Below, piece after piece: positions 1 through 6,070 of a stretch of DNA of 6,083 bases. Under the pieces are notes generated by a model. That model saw nothing but the letters and a program-made list of their open reading frames with translations, was not told the origin of the DNA and did not search any database. The position numbers were made by a program, and so were the translations under genes. The DNA comes from Brucellaceae bacterium (GTDB taxonomy: Bacteria > Pseudomonadota > Alphaproteobacteria > Rhizobiales > Rhizobiaceae): the NCBI GenBank assembly GCA_031253705.1, contig JAIRVW010000297.1, positions 1-6,083 of the forward strand, read 5' to 3'. Each line of letters starts with the position of its first letter. The stretch's first letter is position 1.

Positions 1-960
1 CAACTTTGGTCGCCTTGGAAGTTGCAAGGTGAGGAACTCATCGGGGGCAAACAAGATGCTCTGCGTTTGGCTTTAGATGATCAGCGACAGGCTGGCATTG
101 ATATCGTCAGCGACGGTGAGCAGACGCGTCAGCATTTTGTCACGACATTTATTGAGCATCTCAGCGGTGTCGATTTTGAAAAGCGTGAGACCGTCAGAAT
201 CCGTGATCGCTATGATGCGAGTGTGCCGACAGTTGTTGGTGACGTGTCCCGCCAGAAGCCGGTTTTTGTTGAAGACGCTAAATTCTTACGTCAGCAAACC
301 AAGCAACCGATCAAGTGGGCTCTGCCTGGTCCGATGACCATGATCGATACGCTTTATGATGCTCACTATAAAAGCCGCGAAAAGCTGGCTTGGGAATTTG
401 CTAAAATTCTCAATCAGGAAGCGAAAGAACTGGAAGCTGCCGGTGTTGATATCATTCAGTTTGATGAGCCTGCATTCAACGTTTTCTTTGATGAAGTGAA
501 TGATTGGGGCGTAGCCACACTGGAACGGGCGATTGAAGGCCTGCAGTGCGAAACGGCTGTCCATATTTGTTATGGTTATGGCATCAAAGCCAATACAGAC
601 TGGAAAAAGACGCTGGGCTCCGAGTGGAGACAGTATGAAGAAGCTTTCCCGAAGCTGCAAAAATCCGGTATCGATTTGATCTCGCTGGAATGCCATAATT
701 CCCATGTTCCGATGGATCTGATTGAACTGATCCGCGGTAAAAAAGTGATGGTAGGTGCCATCGACGTGGCGTCCAATACGATTGAGACACCGGAAGAAGT
801 GGCGGATACGCTGCGCAAAGCACTGCAATTCGTGGATGCCGATAAGCTCTATCCTTGCACCAATTGTGGCATGGCACCTTTGTCCCGTCAGGTGGCAAGG
901 GGCAAGCTGAACGCTTTGAGTGCGGGTGCTGAAATTATCCGCAAAGAGCTCTCCGCCTAA
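1..960 (+). CDS. mesD: MesD-type core methionine synthase (MetE C-terminal domain only), 5'-truncated by window edge
   Basis: Cobalamin-independent methionine synthase homologue with only the catalytic zinc barrel and no N-terminal folate-binding half. It should transfer a methyl group to homocysteine thiolate in the cytoplasm. The frame is open from base 1 (319 codons in window, beginning QLWSPWKLQGEEL), and family members of about 340 residues suggest roughly 20-25 residues lie upstream. A TTG at base 22 is therefore not the start. Numbering from the first codon, visible MetE-family motifs are SDGE (37-40), LPGPMTM (108-114), FDEP (154-157), and the presumed zinc ligands His188 and Cys190 (HIC), Glu230 (SLE) and Cys289 (NCGMAP). 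Known for the family: MesD occurs in aerobic bacteria and needs O2 and a DUF1852 partner (MesX), not methyl-folate or B12. Assignment to MesD rather than another short MetE paralogue rests on remembered similarity to the Acinetobacter-type proteins, and on the flavin reductase next door. No frameshift is seen. Confidence 0.85.
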   Translation, partial: QLWSPWKLQGEELIGGKQDALRLALDDQRQAGIDIVSDGEQTRQHFVTTFIEHLSGVDFEKRETVRIRDRYDASVPTVVGDVSRQKPVFVEDAKFLRQQTKQPIKWALPGPMTMIDTLYDAHYKSREKLAWEFAKILNQEAKELEAAGVDIIQFDEPAFNVFFDEVNDWGVATLERAIEGLQCETAVHICYGYGIKANTDWKKTLGSEWRQYEEAFPKLQKSGIDLISLECHNSHVPMDLIELIRGKKVMVGAIDVASNTIETPEEVADTLRKALQFVDADKLYPCTNCGMAPLSRQVARGKLNALSAGAEIIRKELSA

Positions 961-977
961 TACTAATCAGTAACAAG

Positions 978-1019
978 GTTGCCGGTTTTATGGATGTGCA
1001 AATCCATAAAACCGGCAAC
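978..1019 (+). terminator. 18-bp perfect stem-loop after mesD; possible terminator or 3'-end stabiliser
   Basis: Arms GTTGCCGGTTTTATGGAT (978-995) and ATCCATAAAACCGGCAAC (1002-1019) are perfect reverse complements around a 6-base loop, starting 17 bases after the mesD stop codon. Bases 977 and 1020 could add a G-U pair in RNA. The sequence that follows (CATCCTCCCT) is not a U-tract, and there is none on the other strand either, so this is not a textbook intrinsic terminator. The position favours ending or protecting the mesD transcript, or partly insulating it from the flavin reductase gene. Confidence 0.5.
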
Positions 1020-1147
1020 TCATCCTCCCTCCGCATTGATGATGACGGAATGCTCGTGCTGAATTTGCGGGCAGGGAATTTTAATACGAACAGGAACACT
1101 GGCATTGGTTCATTATTGCCCGTTCCGAGTGCGTTTGAGAGGCCGGT

Positions 1148-1648
1148 ATGGGCATAGTGGATCACCGTTTTAACATTGTGGACAAAGCTACATTTCGCAG
1201 CGGGATGTCACGTCTCGGTTCGGCAGTGAACGTCACCAGTACGATTCATAACGGCAAGCGCTATGGTTTTACGGCTTCTGCGGTCTGCAGTGTCAGCGAC
1301 ACACCGGCAACTCTTCTTGTCTGTCTCAACCGTGCGAGCTCATGCTTTCATGCATTCGAAAATGTGCGGCATTTCTGTGTTAACACACTAATGCCGGGGC
1401 AGGAGGATATCTCAAGCCGCTTCGGCGGAGGAACACCGATGGAAGATCGGTTTGCACTTGGCGAATGGAGAGAAGGTCTCACGGGTGTGCCCGTCTTAGC
1501 CAATGCATCAGTCAGCTTTGAATGTGAACTCACCAATGCCGTCGATGAGGCAACGCATCGTATCTTTTTCGGGCGTGTTATCAATATTCGTGAGAACGAA
1601 GAGCAGGGTACACTGCTCTATTGCATGCGTCGTTATCTCAACGGCTAA
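1148..1648 (+). CDS. RutF/HpaC-type NAD(P)H:flavin oxidoreductase (flavin reductase family)
   Basis: A 166-residue single-domain flavin reductase, the usual length for the RutF/HpaC group. These enzymes reduce free FMN or FAD with NAD(P)H and hand the reduced flavin to a partner oxygenase. The whole domain is present: MSRLGSAVNVTST (20-32), FTASAVCSVSDTPATLLVCLNR (41-62, flavin-binding core), FCVNTL (76-81), RFGGGTPMEDRF (91-102), and an ATHRIFFGRV strand (135-144) with the conserved His137. The start is supported by GAGAGG at 1137-1142, five bases before the ATG. It lies 187 bp after mesD on the same strand, with a stem-loop between, so it may have its own promoter. No rut pyrimidine-degradation genes are seen in the window, so a RutA partner is not indicated. 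By context it could serve the oxygen-dependent MesD/MesX reaction, but that is inference. The substrate flavin cannot be read from sequence. Confidence 0.88.
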   Translation: MGIVDHRFNIVDKATFRSGMSRLGSAVNVTSTIHNGKRYGFTASAVCSVSDTPATLLVCLNRASSCFHAFENVRHFCVNTLMPGQEDISSRFGGGTPMEDRFALGEWREGLTGVPVLANASVSFECELTNAVDEATHRIFFGRVINIRENEEQGTLLYCMRRYLNG

Positions 1649-1805
1649 GTTGTCAATACGGCGCTATTTGCCGGTATGCTTCCCGGCTTGCTACCGATAG
1701 TGGATTGTCTTTGACGCTTATTTGCCAGAGATTTGCGTTGCTCTGCTCACAGTGCTGGAATAAACAGCAGCAAGCACAGACTAAACTTTCTTATCAGGTT
1801 ACCCG

Positions 1806-2669
1806 ATGATTGCGCCTGAAACGGCGATTGCCCGTCCGCTCCCCGCTTCAATTGAAATCTTGCCGAAGCAGCTTCCTGCGAGTGATCAGCTCAGGGCTAT
1901 GCTGCCTGCGGGAACACGGGTTTATCTGGCGGATATCGGCACGGCTGAAACGGATGCTGAAATGCTGATTGCTGCTCAGCGTTTGCAAGAGGTTGGCTGC
2001 ATTCCTGTGCCGCATCTTGCCGCTCGGCGGTTTAAAAGCCGGAGCGCCTTGGAAGTGCGCATCGGGGCACTGGCCGAGAAAGCTGGTGTTCAAGATGTTC
2101 TCGTCATCGGAGGCGGTGTCAGCACGGCATTGGGGCCTTATGTATGCACAATAGATATTCTCGAAACCGGACTGCTTGAACGGTTTGGTATCAGGGATAT
2201 TGCTGTTGCGGGGCATCCGGAGGGTAGTCCGGACTTTACTGAGGCATCTGCAGTTGAAGCACTCAGGCAAAAACAGGCTTTTGCTGACCGGACTGATGCA
2301 CGCCTGCGCATTGTGACACAATTCGGTTTTGATCCCGTAGGCGCCTTTGCCTGGGCGGATAATCTTGCAATAAGCGGTATCGATATTCCGGTACATATCG
2401 GTGTGGCAGGTCCCGCCAAGTTTACCACGCTGATCAAATATGCAACGCTTTGCGGTATTGGAAATTCCATGATGATGCTGAAGAGGAATGCGGGCAATAT
2501 CATGTCGCTCGCGGCTGGTTACTCACCTGAAACCTTTATCAAGCCGGTCGAGGAACAGTTGGCTGGTTTAGCCGAGCCTCGGATAGCGCAGATGCATGTA
2601 TTTCCGTTTGGCGGGCTTGAAAAGACATCAGACTGGCTGCGCAAACGAGGATCCTGGCCTGTCGTATGA
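1806..2669 (+). CDS. Divergent methylenetetrahydrofolate reductase (MetF)-like flavoprotein
   Basis: A 287-residue TIM-barrel protein that can be aligned by eye along E. coli MetF (296 aa). Equivalent elements are SIEILP (15-20; Glu17 aligns with catalytic Glu28), PH (69-70), VLVIGGG (98-104), IAVAGHPEGSPDF (132-144), RIVTQFGFD (168-176; Gln172 aligns with Gln183), GIDIPVHIGVAG (191-202) and the C-terminal HVFPFGGLEKT strand (264-274). MetF reduces 5,10-methylene-THF to 5-methyl-THF with FAD and NAD(P)H. The RGD motif of canonical MetF, whose Asp120 sits by the flavin, is GGG here (Gly104). I recall the same GGG in other alphaproteobacterial proteins of this subfamily, so it is probably a subfamily trait and not decay. 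Classical activity is therefore uncertain. The ATG follows a weak CAGG at 1795-1798, 157 bp after the flavin reductase gene. Its neighbours suggest one-carbon metabolism. It could instead serve a folate-dependent demethylation pathway. Confidence 0.75.
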   Translation: MIAPETAIARPLPASIEILPKQLPASDQLRAMLPAGTRVYLADIGTAETDAEMLIAAQRLQEVGCIPVPHLAARRFKSRSALEVRIGALAEKAGVQDVLVIGGGVSTALGPYVCTIDILETGLLERFGIRDIAVAGHPEGSPDFTEASAVEALRQKQAFADRTDARLRIVTQFGFDPVGAFAWADNLAISGIDIPVHIGVAGPAKFTTLIKYATLCGIGNSMMMLKRNAGNIMSLAAGYSPETFIKPVEEQLAGLAEPRIAQMHVFPFGGLEKTSDWLRKRGSWPVV

Positions 2670-2877
2670 GCCGAGGTGCCGGTGATCATGCAGCGAATAT
2701 TGGTGTGTAGTTATGTTTTGGCTATACGTTCACTAGCGCAATAAATCGCTGACATGTTTATGTAATTGAGCGGCGAGTTGTCCCCAATCTGTTGCCGGAA
2801 GAGGTAACTGATTTGTATTTGACGGACAATCTGCGGGTATCGGGCAATCGCAGAGACATGTAAGGCGGGAATATAGA

Positions 2878-2905
2878 AAACATGGCGTTTTTTAGCGCCA
2901 TGTTT
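2878..2905 (-). terminator. Intrinsic terminator of the MFS gene, possibly bidirectional
   Basis: A 10-bp perfect stem, AAACATGGCG (2878-2887) with CGCCATGTTT (2896-2905), around an 8-base T-rich loop. It begins 13 bases beyond the stop codon of the minus-strand transporter. Read on the minus strand, the stem runs into TTTTCTATA, a short U-rich tail. Read on the plus strand, it runs into TTTCTCTC, so it could also stop transcripts from the convergent MetF-like gene. Confidence 0.8.
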
Positions 2906-2918
2906 CTCTCATTGTGGG

Positions 2919-4226
2919 TCAGATATAACGCTCTTCTTTGAATAGCGCATAAGCGATGAAGGCGATAACCAGCATAACACCGAGATACCAGAATGGTGCC
3001 ATCGGGTTTTTATTGGTGATCTCCAGCAGCCATGTCACAACAATCTGTGCGGTGCCGCCGAAAATTGTCACGCCGATCCCGTAGGTCATTGCAGTCGCGG
3101 AAGCGCGTACCGAGCGCGGGAACGCTTCCATGATGATCAGCAGACCGGTTGTCAGCAATGCGCCGAGTGCTGCAATGGTAACCAGCAGACTGATGAAGAA
3201 TGGCCAGAACTGTGTGACCAGCTGAAAGGACAGCCATGACGCGACAAGGCTGACAGCGATAATCGCCAGAGCCAGCGGTTTACGCTTATTGATGCGGTCG
3301 CAGATAATCCCTGCCAGCAAAGCAAAGATAATCATCACGATACTGGTTGCTGCACTGATCATATAAGACATGGTTGCGTCCATCTCAGTGATTTCTTTGA
3401 GATACGTCGGCATGTAAAAGACCATGATATACATCAGCAGGGTCATCGGCATGACCATGAAAATGGCGATGATAAACTGGCGAAAATGGGTGGTCAGCAG
3501 CTCTTTAACCGGATTGGTGACGCCGCTTGCATCATCATGTTCGGCACCGACAAATGTCTCATTAATATGTGCACGGATATAGAGCCCGACAGGGATGATC
3601 AGCAGCGCAAAAATGAACGGGACACGCCAGCCCCAGCTATGCAGGGCTTCCTCCGAGAGGAAATAAGTCAGACCGGCGCCAAAGAGCGCGCCGCACATAG
3701 AGCTCAGCCCCTGACCGATAAACTGCCAGCTGACGAAAAAACCACGCTCGTTTTTACCGGCGGATTCCATCAGCAATGTTGTGGCCGCTCCGATCTCGCC
3801 GCCCGCTGAAAAGCCTTGCAGCAAGCGGCCAAGCACGATCAGCAAAGGTGCAGCCCAGCCGATCATCTCATAGGTCGGTGCAAAACCGATCAGGGCGCTG
3901 CCTGCTGCCATCAGCATAATTGTGAGCAGCATTGCGGATTTGCGGCCCTTGCGATCAGCATAGGCACCGATCAGAATACTGCCGAGCGGACGCATGATAA
4001 AGCCGACACCAAAGACGGACACGGCAATCAGCAGCGAAACAAGCGGATTGTCTGACGGGAAGAATACTCTGCCGATAATAGCAGCGAAGAAGCTGTAAAC
4101 GGTGAAATCAAAGATTTCGAGAAAATTGCCGACACCGGCAGCGGCAATCAGCTTGGTTTTTTCTGCACGTGTTTTCAGGCCGATCTGTTCAGTCTCATTA
4201 CCAATCAAGGTATTACTATTTGACAT
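2919..4226 (-). CDS. MFS transporter, metabolite:H+ symporter (MHS) family
   Basis: A 435-residue inner-membrane protein with about 12 hydrophobic segments, roughly at 32-52, 62-84, 97-117, 121-140, 165-190, 200-218, 250-273, 285-305, 316-334, 340-364, 377-403 and 411-430. MHS signatures are clear: GNFLEIFDFTVY (33-44), MRPLGS (78-83), the loop 2-3 MFS motif GAYADRKGRK (87-96) with a degenerate second copy GIICDRINKRK (306-316), RLLQGFSAGGEIG (134-146), WGWRVPF (198-204) and FPRSVRASA (369-377). The family imports organic acids or betaines with protons. The N-terminal half reads most like CitA/TcuC-type carriers of tricarboxylates, but the substrate cannot be fixed by eye. The start at 4226 is chosen because AGGAGGGAG sits just before it. 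An upstream in-frame ATG (4280) lacks such a site. The gene is divergent from the D-aminopeptidase gene and is followed by its own terminator. Confidence 0.9.
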   Translation of the reverse strand: MSNSNTLIGNETEQIGLKTRAEKTKLIAAAGVGNFLEIFDFTVYSFFAAIIGRVFFPSDNPLVSLLIAVSVFGVGFIMRPLGSILIGAYADRKGRKSAMLLTIMLMAAGSALIGFAPTYEMIGWAAPLLIVLGRLLQGFSAGGEIGAATTLLMESAGKNERGFFVSWQFIGQGLSSMCGALFGAGLTYFLSEEALHSWGWRVPFIFALLIIPVGLYIRAHINETFVGAEHDDASGVTNPVKELLTTHFRQFIIAIFMVMPMTLLMYIMVFYMPTYLKEITEMDATMSYMISAATSIVMIIFALLAGIICDRINKRKPLALAIIAVSLVASWLSFQLVTQFWPFFISLLVTIAALGALLTTGLLIIMEAFPRSVRASATAMTYGIGVTIFGGTAQIVVTWLLEITNKNPMAPFWYLGVMLVIAFIAYALFKEERYI

Positions 4227-4229
4227 AAT

Positions 4230-4238
4230 CTCCCTCCT
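4230..4238 (-). promoter_or_regulatory. Strong ribosome binding site fixing the MFS start
   Basis: The minus strand reads AGGAGGGAGATTATG. The AGGAGG core lies six bases before the ATG at 4226, an almost ideal Shine-Dalgarno. It rules in MSNSNTLIGN as the N-terminus and rules out the 18-residue extension from 4280, whose residues (including three cysteines) look like translated leader. Confidence 0.9.
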
Positions 4239-4337
4239 ACAAGAGAAGCAGAGCCTAACCAAGCAGTATCCTTGTGCCAATGTATTAATCTTATTTTTCA
4301 GAAATATTTGAAATAAAGGCTGTTTTATACAAATACG

Positions 4338-4372
4338 CAGTGCTTTCCGTTATTTTCACGGGGAAAGTGCTG
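4338..4372. repeat. Imperfect inverted repeat in the divergent intergenic region
   Basis: CAGTGCTTTCC (4338-4348) faces GGAAAGTGCTG (4362-4372) across 13 bases. Nine of 11 positions are complementary as DNA, and all 11 pair as RNA if two G-U pairs are allowed. It lies directly upstream of the promoter-like pair for the D-aminopeptidase gene, a position that suits an activator or shared regulator site. No flanking T-tract is seen, so a terminator is unlikely. Confidence 0.35.
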
Positions 4373-4376
4373 TGCT

Positions 4377-4404
4377 TTGTGCCGGTATGCAAGAACTGTA
4401 AAAT
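4377..4404 (+). promoter_or_regulatory. Candidate sigma-70-type promoter for the D-aminopeptidase gene
   Basis: TTGTGC (4377-4382) and TAAAAT (4399-4404) are separated by 16 bases. The -10 matches the consensus at five of six positions; the -35 matches well only in TTG. Transcription would begin near 4411 and give a leader of about 100 bases before the gene. This is inferred from pattern only. Confidence 0.4.
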
Positions 4405-4425
4405 CAGCGCCGTAGCGGCTGCGGC

Positions 4426-4440
4426 ATTTCAGGCTGAAAT
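4426..4440. promoter_or_regulatory. 15-bp perfect palindrome, candidate repressor operator
   Basis: ATTTCAG-G-CTGAAAT is a perfect 7-bp dyad with a single central base. Such a spacing cannot fold into an RNA hairpin but suits a dimeric DNA-binding protein. It lies about 15-30 bases past the inferred transcription start of the D-aminopeptidase gene, where a bound repressor would block transcription. A second short perfect palindrome, GGCATATGCC, lies further down at 4466-4475. The regulator is not in the window. Confidence 0.4.
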
Positions 4441-4497
4441 TCCCGCTTGAGCTGTGAGGGCAGCTGGCATATGCCTGATGACAAAATAGCAATATGC

Positions 4498-4501
4498 GGG
4501 A
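4498..4501 (+). promoter_or_regulatory. Ribosome binding site favouring the second ATG of the D-aminopeptidase
   Basis: GCGGGA ends at 4501. It directly abuts the first ATG (4502), too close to act there, but lies nine bases before the second in-frame ATG (4511). This supports MQAVDKAAID as the N-terminus. Confidence 0.5.
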
Positions 4502-4510
4502 ATGACTACC

Positions 4511-6070
4511 ATGCAAGCCGTTGATAAAGCAGCAATTGATGCCGTTATGCGCAATCTTTCAGATCAGCATAAAGGACCGGGCGGTGTTGCCGCCGTCATT
4601 AAAGACGGCGAGGTGATTGCCAAGCGCGTCTGGGGATATGCCGATCTGGACAAAAGGGTGCCGATGAGCGCGGCAACTCTGATGCCGATCTGTTCAGTCA
4701 GTAAAGAATTTACCTGCGCAGCATTGCTTGATGCTATCGGCGAAGCTTCTGCACTGGATGAAGCTCTCGCAGCTTACTTGCCGGATTTTGAAGGCACGCG
4801 TCCGCTCGTGGCTGATCTGTGTAATAACCAGTCGGGGTTGCGCGATTACTGGGCGCTGACCGTAATCTGCGGCGCTGATCCTGAAGGGCTGTTTACGGCT
4901 GATGATGCACGCAAACTGCTGGGCAAATTGCGTACAACCCATTTTGAATCCGGCACACATTATTCCTATAATAACGGCAATTTCCGTCTGCTCTCTTTCC
5001 TGATTGAAGAGAAAACCGGCCGTTCACTGGATGATTTGCTGCGTGAGCGTATTTTCCTGCCTGCGGGTATGAAAACTGCCGGTTTGTTTCCGGATACATC
5101 CGTGACACCAGGTGGTGCTGTTGGTTATGAAGGCAATATTGTTTCCGGCTTTACTCCGGCGGTCAATAATATTCATTGGAGCGGGGATGCAGGTGTTTGC
5201 GCTTCGCTGGATGATATGATCGCATGGGATCAGTTTATCGATGCGACCCGTAATGATGAGAACGGAATTTACAACCGTTTGTCGCGTCCGCAATTCTATA
5301 AAGACGGCAATCCTGCCTGCTACAGCTATGGTCTGAACCATCTGAATTTTGGCGGTGTTAAAATCACCGGCCATGGCGGTGCATTGCGCGGCTGGCGTTG
5401 CCAGCGCTTCCATGCGGCTGAACATCGCCTTTCAGTCATCACCATGTTCAACCATCAGGGCAGTGCTTCCGGTGCTGCGGAACAGCTGATGCGTGCGGCG
5501 CTGGGCGTGCAGACCAAGACAATGCAGGCTTTGCCGGTGGATGCGGACTGGTACGGCAATTATTTTGATCCGGTCACGAAGCTGAGCCTCAGCCTTTCAC
5601 CGGCAATGGGCGGGCAGGTTCATGCCCGTTTTGCCACGTCACCGGAAATGACACAGATGCAGGCGGATGGCAGCCTGCAATCATCGGGCATGGTTCTCAA
5701 ACGTGACGGCGATGTGATTTCTCTGCGCAGAGAAGGTGAAAACCTGTCTGCACAGATGCACCGTGTTTCCGGTGCAGGCCGTCAGGATATTGCCGGTCGC
5801 TATCATTGTGCTGAAATGGATGCGACTTTTGTTTGTGACATTGCAGGCGATGCCGTTTATGCGGCTTTTGAAGGTTTCCTCGGAAAAGGCCCGATGCAGC
5901 CGCTCTATGCGATTGCGGAAGATATCTGGCTGCTGCCATGCCAGCGCGGTATGGATGCACCGGCGCCGGGGGACTGGACTGTGGTTGCCGAACGCGATGC
6001 TGCCGGTGCGATCACGGGGTTGACAATCGGTTGCTGGCTTGCGCGCGGACTGAGTTATAAAAAGATCTGA
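4511..6070 (+). CDS. dap: D-aminopeptidase (DAP), serine peptidase family S12
   Basis: A 519-residue cytoplasmic-type enzyme (no signal peptide) that releases N-terminal D-amino acids, chiefly D-Ala, from peptides, amides and esters. It resembles Ochrobactrum anthropi DAP (about 520 aa) from end to end as I recall that sequence. Numbering from 4511, the penicillin-recognising motifs are present: Ser62-V-S-Lys65 (PICSVSKEF), Tyr153-N-N155 (HYSYNNGNF) and His288-G-G (TGHGGALRGWR). The beta-lactamase-like domain spans about 1-335, followed by two beta-barrel domains, about 336-420 and 421-519. The segment PCQRGMDAPAPGDW (476-489) matches the loop of the last domain that reaches into the DAP active site and shapes substrate choice. 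With this start, Ser62, Lys65 and Tyr153 take the same numbers as in DAP; the ATG at 4502 would add three residues. Esterase or DD-peptidase activity is possible, but the three-domain layout argues for DAP. The gene is divergent from the MHS transporter. Confidence 0.92.
   Translation: MQAVDKAAIDAVMRNLSDQHKGPGGVAAVIKDGEVIAKRVWGYADLDKRVPMSAATLMPICSVSKEFTCAALLDAIGEASALDEALAAYLPDFEGTRPLVADLCNNQSGLRDYWALTVICGADPEGLFTADDARKLLGKLRTTHFESGTHYSYNNGNFRLLSFLIEEKTGRSLDDLLRERIFLPAGMKTAGLFPDTSVTPGGAVGYEGNIVSGFTPAVNNIHWSGDAGVCASLDDMIAWDQFIDATRNDENGIYNRLSRPQFYKDGNPACYSYGLNHLNFGGVKITGHGGALRGWRCQRFHAAEHRLSVITMFNHQGSASGAAEQLMRAALGVQTKTMQALPVDADWYGNYFDPVTKLSLSLSPAMGGQVHARFATSPEMTQMQADGSLQSSGMVLKRDGDVISLRREGENLSAQMHRVSGAGRQDIAGRYHCAEMDATFVCDIAGDAVYAAFEGFLGKGPMQPLYAIAEDIWLLPCQRGMDAPAPGDWTVVAERDAAGAITGLTIGCWLARGLSYKKI

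Noticed and set aside
286..828. 180-codon minus-strand ORF inside mesD, and similar long antisense ORFs opposite the other genes
   Set aside because: These are antisense shadows of well-recognised plus-strand proteins, and the translations show no domain features.
22..960. TTG at base 22 as the mesD start
   Set aside because: The frame stays open to base 1, and the upstream residues LWSPWK match the family. The TTG is an internal Leu codon and the real start is outside the window.
990..1157. 55-codon ORF (MDVQIHKTGN...) between mesD and the flavin reductase gene, whose stop overlaps the next start
   Set aside because: Its ATG lies inside the perfect stem-loop, no ribosome binding site precedes it, and the product resembles nothing I know.
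1711..1739. TTGACG as a -35 element for the MetF-like gene
   Set aside because: No acceptable -10 hexamer lies 16-18 bases downstream, so the promoter cannot be supported.
2753..2863. Open stretch reading IERRVVPNLLPEEVTDLYLT before a TAA, possible remnant of a decayed gene tail
   Set aside because: It has no start codon near its beginning, is only about 36 codons long, and I do not recognise a family. A translated search of 2670-2877 would settle it.
4227..4280. N-terminal extension of the MFS transporter from the ATG at 4280
   Set aside because: No ribosome binding site at 4280, whereas a near-ideal one precedes 4226. The extra residues are atypical for MHS proteins.
4262..4280. Sigma-54-like promoter on the minus strand (TTGGCACAAGGATACTGC) ahead of the MFS gene
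   Set aside because: The GG and GC elements are two bases too far apart for a sigma-54 site.
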